In this document: positions 1 through 11,769 of the stretch, one piece after another
Position numbering within the stretch: the first letter of the stretch is position 1
Layout: every line of letters begins with the position of its first letter
From: Portulaca oleracea
Lineage: Eukaryota; Streptophyta; Magnoliopsida; Caryophyllales; Portulacaceae
Assembly: GCA_029582165.1 (NCBI GenBank)
Contig: CM055868.1
Location: 21,262,391 to 21,326,390, forward strand
DNA: 64,000 bases
Direction of reading: 5' to 3'
Made by a program: the position numbers and the translations under genes
Notes under the pieces: model-generated
Seen by the model: the letters and a program-made list of their open reading frames with translations, nothing else
The model's database searches: none
What the model was told of the DNA's origin: nothing

Positions 1-27
1 TTCTTAAGTGAGCAACTACAATATTAT

Positions 28-1062
28 ATGAGAATGCATAGAACTGAGCTTAATAGGGAGACTGATGAAGAGTTGGAGGAAGGAGAAGGTGAGAATCCTT
101 TCAGTAGGACAGGAAGAGGAGGTCGAGGTCCTAGGCCTACACACAGGAGGAGGAGATATGTTAGAAGATCACCTAGGATCAGTGAACCAGAGGAAAACAG
201 TGAGACTGAAAGGGAGGAAAGGAGGGAAGACAGGAGGATAGAGAAGTTAGATTTCAAGATTGATATACCTGAGTATACAGGGGAGTTAGATCCTGATGTT
301 TTCTTAGATTGGTTATAGTCTGTGGAGAGGGTTTTTCACTTGAAAGAAGTTTCAGAAGAGAATAAGGTGAAGTTAGTAGCCTTAAAACTGAAAAAGTATG
401 CTTCTACTTGGTTGACTAATCTACACAGAAGAAGAATGGAGATTAGTGAAGATAAGGTGAGCACTTGGGTTGAGATGAGACAGAAACTGAAAGAGAAGTT
501 CCTTCCAGACAACTATATGAAGGAGAACTACTCTAAGCTACAACATTTGGTGCAGGGAAACAAATCTGTGGATGAATATACCAAAGAGTTTGAGAACTTG
601 ATATGGAAATGTAATATGCAGGAGAATGAGGTGCAAACTTATGTTAGGTACCTTGCAGGTTTGAATGACAATATCAAGAATGTTGTTGAGTTGCAGGTTT
701 GTCATTCACTTTATGAGCTCAGCTCTTTGGCTCATAAGGTGGAACAGCAAAAGAAAGCTAGAGTGAAGGAGTACAACAACAGATACCCAACCAAGCCCTA
801 TACCCCAGCCAAGCCAAATCCCTACAACAAGTACTACAATCCCCCACAAAGAACCTATCCACCCCCACCCCCACCTCAAGCCAGATATCTAGCCCCAAGA
901 CCACCTCAAAATTAGCCACAAAATGCCCCATAAAGAACTCTAGCCCCTACCGGCAAAGCCTTCCCAGAAAGAAGATGCTTCAAGTGTTAAGGGCTTGGGC
1001 ACATAGCATCTGAATGTCTAAACAGAAGAGCAGTCACCTTGGCTGAGTTTTAGGCATCTCTT
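28..1062 (+). pseudogene. gag: G gag (nucleocapsid/capsid) pseudogene
   Basis: The protein has an Arg/Glu-rich N-terminus, a capsid-like retrotransposon gag domain (about 260-780; motifs FLDWL, YASTWL, VQGNKSVDEYTKEFE), a Pro/Tyr-rich linker, and a CCHC knuckle at about 973-1017 starting CFKC and ending ASEC. In-frame stops fall at 316, 913, 931, 988 (inside the knuckle) and 1051 with the frame otherwise kept, so decay here is by point changes. Gag would form the retrotransposon particle and bind its RNA. It cannot make full-length protein as it stands. Confidence 0.85.
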
Positions 1063-1665
1063 TTACTTGATCCTGAGCCTTGTGATGAAGAAGACCAGTA
1101 TGAAGAGTACCATGAAAAACCTGTATATGATGGAGAAGAGGTTGAAGCAGATCTTGATGAAGGAGAAACGCTTGTGATCAGAAGGATCTTGAACAGTTCA
1201 GCAATAGATGAAGCAGCAGAACAAAGGGAGAACATTTTCCACACCAAATGCATAGTTGGTGGGAAAATTTGCTCTTTGATCATTGATGGAGGCAGCTGCA
1301 CCAATGCAGCCTCTGAAACTATGGTGAAGAAGCTCAATATGGATACCAGCACCCATCCAGCCCCCTATACCATACAGTGGTTGAACCAAAGTAAAGGTAT
1401 CAAGATCTCTTCTAGATGCCTTGTCAATTTCTCAATTGGTTCAGCTTATAGAGATGAAGTTTGGTGTGATATGATTCCTATGGATGTTTGTCACCTATTA
1501 TTAGGGAGACCTTGGGTGTATGACAGATCTGTTAGCCATAATGGGAGAGCCAACATATATTCCCTTTGTTTGAACAACAAGAAAATTACCCTTACCCCTC
1601 TTAAGCCATCCCAGCTCACAAAATGACCCAAGAATCTTATTGTTGAGCCTACCCTTGATGTCCTT
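1063..1665 (+). pseudogene. G aspartic protease segment
   Basis: This is a retropepsin-like domain in the same frame as gag. The active-site strand reads LIIDGGSCTNAAS at about 1276-1314, so the usual Asp-Ser/Thr-Gly is Asp-Gly-Gly, a variant also seen in TRG. The flap-side motif HLLLGRPW follows at about 1492-1515. An acidic linker (DEEDQYEEYHE) precedes it. A TGA stop ends the open stretch at 1624-1626, and the frame continues beyond it. The domain would cleave the gag-pol polyprotein. Confidence 0.8.
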
Positions 1666-3157
1666 TTGCCAGCTGAACAACATGAGTTCAGTGAACAAAG
1701 TGGAATCATTCTACTTGACATTAAGGAAGACCTATCCCTACATAATGACAACTCCTTATTTCAGCCTATCCTAAACCAGTACCTACATGTCTTTCCTAAA
1801 GAAATGCCCCCAGGCCTACCCCCTAAGAGAGACATACAGCACAAGATAAATCTTGTTCCAGAATGTGTCTTGCCAAATAAACCTACTTACAGAACGACCC
1901 CAACTCAGACAAATGAGATCCGAAGAGAGGTTGATGAGTTATTGGAGAAGGGAATGATAAGGGAAAGCTTGAGCCCTTGTGCAGTACCAGCCTTATTGGT
2001 GCCGAAGAAGGATGGCAGTCAAAGAATGTGCATTGACTGTAGAGCTATTAACAAGATTCTTGTAAATGTGCCCGATCGAGGCTTGAAGATATGCTAGATG
2101 AATTGCATGGCTCTGTGGTGTTTTCCAAGATTGATCTGAGAAGTGGCTATTTCCAGATCAGGATTTGTGAAGGAGATGAATGGAAAACAGCTTTCAAGAC
2201 TAAAGTAGGCTTATTTAAGTGGTTAGCCATGCCTTTGGCCTGGCAAATGCACCATCCATATTCTTGAGGCTGATGAACCAGGTTCTAAAGCCATTGATTG
2301 GTAAGTGTGTTGTTGTCTATTTTGATGACATGCTTATTTACAATGAATCTGAGATGGAGCATATTAACCACCTAAAGAGTATGATGGAGATATTGAGTAG
2401 GGAGCAGTTGTATGGGAATTTAAAGAAGTTCCAATTCTTTGCAGGCCAAGTCTCTTTTGTTGGCTACATTGTGACAGCAGCAGGGATTCAGGTGGATGAG
2501 GAAAAGGTCAAGGCAATCAGGGAGTGGCCTATTCCTAGTTCAATTTAGCAGATTAGAAATTTTGATGGTTTAGCTTCATTTTACAGGAGGTTTGTGAGAA
2601 ATTTTAGCACCATCCTAGCACCTATGACAGAGCTAGTGAAGGGCAAAAGTTTCTCCTGGACACCAGCATCATAGAGAGCATTTGAAGAGATCAAGAGACA
2701 GCTTAGATCAGCACTAGTCCTAGCTTTACCAAGCTTCTCTAAGGTTTTTGAAGTAGAGTGTGATGCTTTAAGTGTTGGCATAGGAACAATTTTGACCCAA
2801 GAAGGCAAACCTGTTGCCTATTTTAGTGAAAAATTGAATGATGCCAAGAGAAGATACAACATCTATGATAAAGAGTTCTATGCCATCATTAGAGCTCTTC
2901 AACACTGGAGACATTACCTAATTGGAGCAGAGTTTATCTTGCACAGTGATCATGAGGCCTTGAAGTTCATTCAAGGGCAGCACAAACTGAACACCAAGCA
3001 TGCTGCATGGGTAGTGTTCATGCAGCAGTTCCATTTCATGATCCACCACAAATCAGGGAAGCTGAACAAGGGAGCTCATGCTTTATCAAGGAGATATTTG
3101 TTGTTCCTAGTCTTAGATGCAAGGGTACTTGGCTTTGAGCAGTTGAAAACCTTGTAA
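1666..3157 (+). pseudogene. pol: G reverse transcriptase and RNase H pseudogene
   Basis: RT motifs are present in order: [27 protein letters not shown] (about 2026-2058), [19 protein letters not shown], and the catalytic YFDDM at about 2318-2332. RNase H follows at about 2740-3110 (FEVECDAL, KPVAYFSEKL, YDKEFYAI, LHSDHEAL, HALSRRY). A small deletion with a frame change near 2065-2075, a one-base loss near 2230, stops at 2546 and 2671, and another shift near 3150 break it. It would copy element RNA into cDNA. Confidence 0.9.
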
Positions 3158-4283
3158 AGGACGATGAGGATTTTGATGAGATTTTTCAGAATTCCAGGGA
3201 CACCCTCAGAGTATGTATCATATAGACCAAGGGTTTCTTTTCAAAGGAGCAAGATTGTGTATACCAAAGAGTAGCTTCAGGGAGTTATTACTTTCAGAGG
3301 TCCATGGAGGATGCTTAGCAGGCCACTTTGGCATTGAGAAAACTCTTCTCATGCTAAAGGAGCATTACTGCTGGCCTAGAATGAGAAAAGACGTGGATCA
3401 TTGGGTGAAAAGGTGTGCAATCTGTCAAGTAGCAAAGAGCCACAACCTACCTCAAGGGTTGTATACACCATTGCCAGTCCCTACCAGCCCATGGGAGGAT
3501 GTAAGTTTGGATTTCATTGTTGGTCTACCAAGATCACAAAGGGGAAAAGACTCGGTAATGGTGGTGGTAGATAGATTCAACAAGATGGCCCATTTTATTC
3601 CATGCCACACCACAAATGATGCAGTAAAAGGGGAAGAGCTATACTTTCAGGAAGTAGTGAGGCTTCATAGAGTCCTAAGAGCATGTGTGTCTGATAGGGA
3701 TGCCAAATTTTTGAGTCATTTCTGGGTGACTCTATGAAAGAAGCTAGGGACAAGGCTAAAATACAGCACAACATGCCATCCACAGACTGATGGAGAAACA
3801 GAGGTGACCAATAGGACTCTTGAAACTCTATTGAGATCATTGATAAACACAAATAAAACAGGATGGGACACTCTTTTGCCCCATGCTGAATTTGCATTCA
3901 ATAGAGCCCCTTCAAAGGCAACTGGCCTTTCCCCATTTCAGGTGGTATATGGGAGAAGTGCTATCACTCCTTTGGATTTATCTCCACTAACCAATTCTGT
4001 AAAGTTTAGTTATGAAGCAGGTACACATACAGAGGTGATCAAGAAGCTTCATCAGCAGGTTAGAGAGAAAATCATTAAATATTCTGAGCAGGCAGCTACT
4101 TCAGCCAACAATCACAAGAGAAAAATGGTTTTCCAGCAAGGAGATCTAGTGTGGATACACCTAAGGAAGGACAGGTTCTCAGCAAAGAGGAGAGGCAAGC
4201 TAGTCCCAAGAGCAGATGGCCTATTTGATGTCTTGGAGAAAATAGGAGACAATGCCTACAAGTTGGATCTTTCAAAGTATTAT
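3158..4283 (+). pseudogene. int: G integrase, split by insertion of element A
   Basis: An HHCC zinc-binding region (HGGCLAGHFGIEKT, CAICQVAK) is followed by the DDE core: LDFIVGLP, CVSDRDAKF, and QTDGETEV carrying the third acidic residue. A TGA stop lies at 3735-3737. The C-terminal domain (QGDLVWIHLRKDRF, NAYKLDLSKYY) runs into the insertion site at 4283. The protein continues in frame at 52917 with GGSATFTIADLRPYF. Integrase would insert the cDNA into chromosomes. Frame continuity across 48.6 kb shows where element A landed. Confidence 0.9.
4279..4283. repeat. Target-site duplication attat, left copy
   Basis: The five bases attat directly precede the TGTTCGG start of element A. The same five bases follow its last base at 52912-52916. 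Removing the insertion and one copy restores an open frame of the G integrase across the join. Confidence 0.9.
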
Positions 4284-5382
4284 TGTTCGGTCTCGTTTCG
4301 AGCTGAACTCTTCTCTTTATTAAGGTGTTTTTATGCGTTCTAACCCCGTGTATTATGTTAGTTATGAGGTTTTCTTAGTTTTATAGGAAAATAAGGTGTT
4401 AAGCCAAAACCGAGCCAAAACGGAGCAAAACTTCACTAAGAATGGAGAAGTAGAAGCACTGGGCAGCAAGATCAACATCTACCAAAGGAGGGATCCTCTA
4501 TTGGCCAGAAGCCTGACTCGCCCGAGTTAGGGGGTGACTCGCCCGAGTCACCCTGCTTTTCTGTGTATAATCTCCACTTAAAATGTTGCGTTTTGTGTAA
4601 CAACTTTGGCCTGAATATAAACCCTTAGGACGAAATTATCACCATCTTTTAGTTTTAGTATTGTTTACTTTGTTTTTCAATTTAATTTTACTTCAAGTTA
4701 TTGCATTTTGCATTCTCTCTCTTAGGGTTTCTAGTTCCTTGTTCTCCAAGCTCTTATGTTCTTGAGTGTAATCAACACTTTCTTCAAGTAATTTCAGCAA
4801 AGTTTCTTCTTCATTTACCTTGTGCTTTTGATTTCATTGAGTTTGTCATTAAAAGTTTTTAGCTTAGCCACCAAATCACTCATTTTAGTGAAAAGGGGGA
4901 TTAAGGGCCACAAATCTTACTAGAAGTGAGGATTTGAGGGTCCTTAGTAACTTGATTCACAACTTTCTATTTTGTTCGGGGAAAGTTACAAATGAAGATG
5001 AAGAATGAAGAATAGAGATTTTGATTAGTCATCAACGGTATGGACTTGATACACAACTTGTTATTAGTTAATTAGTTGCTTGTTAATTGCTTCTTGATTG
5101 CTTTTTGATCATTGTGATAGTTTAAGGTGTTATTGAATGTTTTCTTTGCTAGTATTATAAATTTCTTTTGAATCACTTGTTAGTAATTACTTTCTTAGTT
5201 GTGTTACTTTCTTAATGGTAATGTCTAGTATCATGCTTAGGAATAGTTTTATAGCTTAATTTACATACTTTACTGCTTTCCATATTCGAGAACCCTTATC
5301 AAGCCGAAAACCTAAACAGGCCTCACACCCATCCTCGTGTTCTACATCCCGACTGATAAAACCCAATTTACACAGCCGAACA
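4284..5382 (+). repeat. A 5' LTR
   Basis: The LTR begins TGTTCGG and ends CCGAACA. It is 1099 bp against 1330 bp for the 3' LTR. The difference is mainly a block of roughly 230 bp missing after about 4470, which removes six of the near-palindromic U3 sites. Two sites remain (4514 and 4535). An AT-rich TATA-like motif lies near 4614-4621. The downstream part carries CT-rich R/U5 sequence. Confidence 0.92.
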
Positions 5383-5383
5383 A

Positions 5384-5401
5384 TGGCGCCGTTGCCGGGG
5401 A
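5384..5401 (+). other. Primer-binding site of A (tRNA-Asp)
   Basis: TGGCGCCGTTGCCGGGGA matches the complement of the 3' end of plant tRNA-Asp, including CCA. It lies one base after the LTR, as is usual for Athila elements. That single spacer base matters for the U5-U5 junction at 44908-44909. Confidence 0.93.
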
Positions 5402-5535
5402 TGGCGTTATTTGGTAGTTTAGGAGCTTGGTTTGTTTGTGCATAGTGTGAATAGTTTAATTGCTTTGATCGATTAGTGTTAAGTCTTAAAATCACTAAAA
5501 ATTGAAAAATAGAAAACCCAACAAAAAGAGAGAAA

Positions 5536-6207
5536 ATGCATCATTCTATAGGATGGGTTCGTATTCCGGAGACCAATAGTTTGGTTAGAGTAGAGACACC
5601 TTTAGTTTACTTGCCTAGCATGAGTGAGGAAGAACCGAGGGTGACCTTGAGCGACCAGCGACCAGCTCTATCCTTCATATGACCCACCTCCATCATGTTT
5701 CGTGCTACCAGCCTTACCTCATGGAGTTACCTTTGATCCCAGGCAATACCATACTCAGAATCTTCCTCATTTCACTGGGACGAGGTTAGCACTTATATGG
5801 ACAGCGAAATACAAGGAGTATCTTAGTATGGTCACACCACCAGGAGTTCCCTTAGATTATGTTTTTCTGAAGTACTCGCCCTTTGCCTTGCGTGATTCTG
5901 ATAAAAGGTGGATATATAGTATTAAGCCAGGGTATATAAACTTGTGGGATAGCTTCTTGAAAGTGTTTATGAAGAGGTATTTCCCGAATTCTATGGCTGT
6001 TCAAATGAGAAATTCAATCTTGAAGTTTAGACAAGACAGGGGAGAGCCCTATTGGACAGCCTTCGAGCGCTTTAAGAATCTTTTATCTCAGTTTCCACAT
6101 CATGGCTTTGATCTAGTGAGATTGTTTCAAATAGTATACGAGGGAGTTGATCAGCAAACTAGGGTGACCTTAGAGTCTATGTGTCAAGGAGGGTTTATGA
6201 ATAAAAC
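5536..6207 (+). pseudogene. gag: A gag, N-terminal part
   Basis: The first ATG after the leader is at 5536. The frame (MHHSIGWVRIPETNS) ends at a TGA near 5679, and the Athila gag continues one base out of frame with LPALPHGVTFDP, FTGTRLALIW, WDSFLKVFMKRYFP, FRQDRGEPYWTAFERFK and QIVYEGVDQQTR. The last codons before the copia insertion encode GGFMNKT. It is the capsid part of the polyprotein. The coding sequence resumes at 18824 after element C. Confidence 0.85.
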
Positions 6208-6989
6208 TGATGGGAATGTCCCGACAATGTTTGATATACACGGAGATTAAACCAAAGTAATATAGTAATTATATGTCTTGCTAGAGACCTCTATAATTAG
6301 CAATTAAATATGTTTAATTACAACTATATTATTTGGTCCTACTGGGTCACAGAAGTCAGTGCCCTGGAACAATGTATGTAATCTAAATGATATTGTATCA
6401 CGTTTAGAAAAGTTGGGAACTAATTTCTGTGAGAAATCAGCCCAACACGGACCGAATTGGGCTTAACACGAACCGTGTTGACCCAACATGGTCCGTGTTG
6501 AGACACCACGGTCCGTGGTGTCCTTGGGCCGAATAATTGGACCTTCTGGAGTCCAACATGGACCGTGTTGGGCCCCTAAACGGGCCGTTGTTTTATGTCG
6601 GCCCTTTAGGGCCGTTGTCTACACCAACTGCCTGAGACTCTTAGAGAGATACCAGGGTGATTTCCTGAGTTCCTCTCTCTTTCAGTTTGCAGTTCTAGTT
6701 TCAAGAAACATTCTCTGTTTCCCGAAACAATTTCACATACATCTTAGATTGAGATTCGTCTCGATCGGGTCGATCTAGCAATCGGGTTCCTTGAGTGCTG
6801 CATGGACTTTTCAGTAGAGGGTTTCAGCGTTGGAATCTGGAAGGTCAACCTCTTCTTCAACAAGAATTAGCGATCACGTATAATTACTAAAGCCTCTGCA
6901 GTTGTTATTGATTAATTGTTTATAACTGTTATAATATTCCGCTAATTAATCTGTATCTGTTTAGGAAATAGATAACCTAAAACCTAACA
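6208..6989 (+). repeat. C 5' LTR, TATA region lost
   Basis: The LTR is 782 bp and ends CCTAACA. Compared with the 3' LTR it lacks a segment of roughly 60 bp after the CGGCCCTTTAGGG motif near 6612, including the TATA box seen at 18420. It also lacks one 20-bp dyad unit. Dyad sites lie at 6443, 6464, 6484, 6504 and 6554. Confidence 0.9.
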
Positions 6990-6990
6990 G

Positions 6991-7004
6991 TGGTATCAGA
7001 GCCA
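6991..7004 (+). other. Primer-binding site of C (initiator tRNA-Met)
   Basis: TGGTATCAGAGCCA follows the 5' LTR after one base. It is the standard plant copia primer site for initiator methionine tRNA. Confidence 0.92.
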
Positions 7005-10000
7005 CCAATTGCATGCTAAAGTATTGTACTTGTATTCATAATTAATTTTGTCAATAGTTGAATTATATTATGAATATGCTAGAATAGATTTATGCCTAAA
7101 ATTGAATCTTTATGAAAGTTTTAATCTTTAATGTTCATGATAATAAATCAGAGATTTTATTGTAAAATTTCGTGCTTTGTTATTTTTGTTTCTTGTTGCC
7201 TTTAATTAAACGATTTTATGTTAGTTAAATTGTTAAATATAGCATGAACTCGATTTAATTTTGAATGTTTTAGAAACAATCTTGTTTAATATTGTTAAAC
7301 AGTAGGCAATACATGAAATAGGTCAAAATTCGCAAAATAGTGTTTTGTAGAATTATTTTCTGATTTAGTTTGTTTACGGTAAATATGAAAAATCGAAATA
7401 AAATATCGAACGAATTCGAAAATTTCTAAAATTTTTACTAGAGGTGTCTGGAAGTGTTCTAGATTTCAACAATTTTTGTAGATTTTTCCCAATTAAAATG
7501 GATTTTTAATTGAGTTTTCATATCTGAAGTGAATTCAAATTCGTTTAATTCTCTGAATTTTATAAATTTGTAGAAATTTGTAAAACTTCTGAACTTTTTA
7601 CAGTAGGTTACTGGGTAACCGTACTTTTAGGGAAAATTTTGTTCGTTAATTTATCCGGTCAAATTATATTTTTTAATTTAGATTTTCAGATCTCAGAGAA
7701 ATAAATTTGTAGCTTCTCTGAATTTTGTATATTTATAGAAATGTGCCAATTTTCTGAATATTTTACAGTAGGTTACTGGGTAACCATTCTGTTATGGATA
7801 AATTTTCGTGACTTTTCGAAATCGTTTACTAATTTTCCTTTAATTATCAGATTAATAGAAAAGTATAATTGTTTACTTTTCTGAATTTTATTATAATTTT
7901 CAAAATTTGATAAAAATCTGAAATTTTTACAGTAGCATATTGGATGAACCTACTGTATGGAAAAATTATAAAATTTGTTTTTTAAACTTATCGGACTATT
8001 ATTATTTATTTTCCTCTTTAACGGAGAATTAAAAGGTTTAATTCCCTAAATTTTTACAATATTTTAGAAATTGTTAAAATTTTGGAAAATATTCATATTG
8101 GGTTATTAGATAACACTGTGATATGAAATCTATTAATTCGATAAGTTATGATAATTTTATTTAAGTTTTTCATTCACGAAATTAACCAAAACTGGGAAGC
8201 AACACGGACCATGTTGATCCAACACGGACCGTGTTGCCAGCAATTTTGGTGAATTCGTGTGTTTTAGGGTTTGTAATTAATTTTAGAAATTAATTATTAA
8301 GTCCTATTACTACTAAATCAGTTGATGGGCATAAAATCTATTTTTGTAAAGTTTAGAAAACTTACAATATCTTTAAAAGATATAGTATCTTTTATACTTC
8401 TTGATTTCAGGAAAGTCAAGTGTTTTGTATGTGTAGGTATAAAATCCTAAATCTTTTTAGGTAACTAAGATAAAATTTGGATTTTATTTATTTTATTAAT
8501 CATGCAAACCTTTTAGGAAATTTTATTTAGTATTTATTTCCTTATGTGTTATACTGCAATTATATATATGCCTTTATAATTTGTTATTTAAGCATGTGTT
8601 ATATTTGATATAATTATTGCAATATTACATGTTTGCATGTGATTCTAGTATGGCCATAGATAGTTGGTTTTACCGGTCTGCGTATCGGGTTGGGTGAAAT
8701 ACGGTCTGCGTACCGTCTTTGAATTAAATTTTCAAATTTAAATTTCAGTTAAGTTTATTTTAATTCATGTAAGGAATCAATTGTGAGGTCCAAATTGTAA
8801 ATTGGTTGTAATTGGAGACATCAAATTGAGTGGGAGCCCAACAGCAATGGAGGTGATGATTCGAGTGGGAGCCCATCCAATGAAGTTGCAAGACCCAAGA
8901 AGTTTTTCTTAAAGATTGTTAAGGCTTAGTTAAATTAGTTGATTAAGTCTAGGTGGCCATACTAGTGTTTTATTTATGCTTTAAATTTGTTATTGCATGT
9001 TTTATTATGCCTTTTATGTTTTAGGTCAATTCAAATTGGCTATCAAAATAGTTTTGGGCCAAGAGCAGAGGAAGAGAAATATTGTATTCGATACAAATTT
9101 CTTGCCAAGAATCATTTTGAATGATCGATCATAAGATGATCCATCAAAGATAACATGGAATCGAATTTTGTTGGGCCAAAGTCCACTTGAGCCCATGAGT
9201 CTTGTGGGTCTTGGTAAATTAAAACACTAAATGAGAGTTGATAAAGTGTTTTGATTTGAAATTAAAATTAGTTTAATTTTGATGAATAATAACTAAAATG
9301 AACCAATTTTGTCTCGTAGAATTATTTATGTCTTTTCACTCAAACATCCACCACTAATAAAATATTGTTTTCTCCTTGAGAAAGAGAAAAACAATTAACA
9401 CCAATTCCTTAATTGGCATCGCCATCACAAGATTGTCTTGGAGACAAATAAAAGGAACATGTCTTTGATATAACATTGAGCTAGGCATCAATATTAAGAG
9501 GTCAATCAAGCCAAGTGAATACATGTACTGTCATAGTATTCATACAACTTTAAACTTCAAAATGTTTGAAGGTTAGAGGAAGGGTTTTCAATATTACCAA
9601 CTCAAAACCAAGTTCATTGAACTAGTTAGAGTTGATAAATATGAAACCTATAACCAGATAGTCTCGGTTAAGCTAGATAACGGCCAATTAATGGCGCTCA
9701 TGTTCTGAAATAATTTGACTATTTTGAAACATGAGAAACCTCATACCCCCCTTTAGTCAAAAGGTTGGCGATGAAAGATAGTCTTTAGTGAAAGGGAAAA
9801 TAAGATTTAAGAAATCTATCAAAGACAAGAAGTCCAAGGAAAGGTAAGGACAAACAGTTGTACATACCCGACCATTGACAGCAACCGGTTATCAACCAGA
9901 TCATGTATGACACTGGGAGCGTGAATAACAATAAGGAAGACTTGAGATATGATTTCAATTCTAGGCAAATGCGTATATGATACATACTACCCTTATTAAA

Positions 10001-10800
10001 CCCACTTTGAGTATAAGATACCGGCTGTGAAACTCGTATTTTTGCAAATGTGCAGTATCTACAGCAAAGTAGATGTGCTTTGAAGGATGAGAGTCAGCCT
10101 ACAAATAGGAACATACAATTAGTTGTACTTCCTTATAAGAGTTGGTTGTTTACCCATTTCCTCAAGACTTATGAGAGAAATTTATAGGTGATTCTATGTT
10201 CTCATTATAAGTATTTCTTACTCTCAATTAGAGAGAGAGAGAAAGAGGATCTCGAATAAACACACCCAACACATCGAAACCAAAAGGTTTAAAAGGAATA
10301 ACTCATGTTCAAACGTAAAACTTGTAACTATCTATTAAGTCATGCAAATCAGAGCGCATTCAGAAGCGTCACAGTGATAGACTTCTGAATGATAAGACTT
10401 TGAAACATGTGATGTCTGCAAAGTATGACTGTACATTTTACAAGAAAGGGTGAACGTGCCAACAAACACTCATACATATGGATATATGCAGTCCAATTGA
10501 GCACAAGTACAAGGTATGAATTACTTCAAATCTTCAATGATTAATAAAATAAGACACGGTGATTCATGTCTATGAGGTTCATCTGAAGCTCGAATGTTAA
10601 AATAGTTTAAAGATTTCCAAAATGAAGTAGTCTTGGCAAAACAATGGGAGCACCTGGATATGATCGAAGAGATGCTAATGGTTGAGCTAAGAGTTTGAAC
10701 AAATGACTCAAATGAAACATAATTCTGGCACTATAATCTTAAGTCATATTAATCAGAAATGTATTCAGAAACTGCATAGTGCAGGATTTTGAAAAACCTA
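7005..10800 (+). pseudogene. C leader and decayed gag/protease region
   Basis: This is a very AT-rich stretch with no open frame and no gag or protease motif I can recognise. It holds repeated short blocks ending in 'ttacagtaggttactgggtaa' type wording (near 7600, 7760, 7920), suggesting an old tandem of roughly 160 bp in the leader. Two dyad sites (8200-8216 and 8220-8236) repeat the motif of the LTR. The coding assignment is by position only. Confidence 0.4.
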
Positions 10801-10829
10801 AACTTTGAAAAGTTCAATGTTTGCAAAGC

Positions 10830-11330
10830 ATGTCTAATGAGTAAGATGACTAAAATCACCTCTTATTAGAATTGGTGAACAAGCTAATGACTTATTAGGA
10901 TGCATACATACTGATGTATGTGGGCCTATGAGCACTAGTGCTAGAAGAAGATTTACTGTACTATTTCATCACTTTCAGTGACCTTTTTTTTTAGTAGATA
11001 TGGGTATATCTACTTAATACGCACAAGTCCAAATCCTTTGAAAATGTTCAAAGAGTTTCAAAGTGAAGTACAAAACCAACTTGGCAAGAAAATCAAAACC
11101 CTTCAATTAGGTTGAGGAGGTGAGTATTTGAACCAAAGATTTCATTGACCATTCCAGAGAATATGAAATTGTTTCATGACTCTCTCCTCTAAGAATACGA
11201 CATCTCAATGACGTATCTAAGAGCTGGAATCACACCTTATTAGATATGGTGCGATCAATGATGGTTGAGTCAACATTGTCGATTACCTTTTGGGGATACA
11301 CGCAATTAACCATTGCTCTAATTACTGAAT
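10830..11330 (+). pseudogene. int: C integrase remnant
   Basis: Across several frames the stretch reads as copia integrase: a LLGCIHTDVCGPMST-like segment at about 10890-10935, a FHHFQ/FITFSD-like block, KSKSFENVQ, then EFQSEVQNQLGKKIKTLQ at about 11056-11107 and GGEYLNQ near 11120. A LRAGITPY / FWGY block follows. Many stops and shifts make it non-functional. Identification rests on motif wording and order. Confidence 0.65.
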
Positions 11331-11769
11331 AAAGATTATTTGAAGCACTAGAGAAGACACTATATATGATATGGAGAAGAGAGGTTCTAGAACCGTCTTC
11401 TGAAAGAAAGGAGTATCACTTCTACAAACTGTTGTAGAGGAAAGTGTTTGTGTCTCAAAATACTTTCTTCTTAGAGAATATGTTATTCTCTAAAAGAAAG
11501 AGTGGGAGAGATTTTGAACTTACCGATGTTCGAGAGACACAAAACACAATAATCATCACCTGAAACTCCGCTACTTGATCCTAGTTCAAATTTTCCTATT
11601 TGTCGGAAAATTAAGAACAAGGTTGAGGCAGTTGAAGTTTCTCAAAACGTTAAGGAGAAGGTGTCATGAACATTACTCCAAGCAAGGTCAGGTAAACAAC
11701 TCCGTCAGCCACAAAGATATCGATCTACGATAGATGAACGTGAGATGTTACTTTTAGAAAGTAATGACT

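Larger units (their letters stand above)
1..4283 (+). mobile_element. Chromovirus G (Ty3/gypsy), left part
   Basis: This is the internal region of a Ty3/gypsy element: gag, CCHC knuckle, protease, reverse transcriptase, RNase H and integrase in the order usual for the group. Its 5' LTR and primer site lie left of the window. The wording of the RT ([15 protein letters not shown]) and of the integrase C-terminus fits chromoviruses, most like the CRM/Reina branches; this lineage call is by eye. The reading frame is interrupted at 4283 by the 48.6-kb insertion of element A and resumes at 52917. Confidence 0.9.

Noticed and set aside
5384..5401. Possible tRNA gene at tRNA-like matches (also 13779, 22348, 50363)
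   Set aside because: Only the 3'-end complement is present, next to LTR ends. These are primer-binding sites, not tRNA genes.
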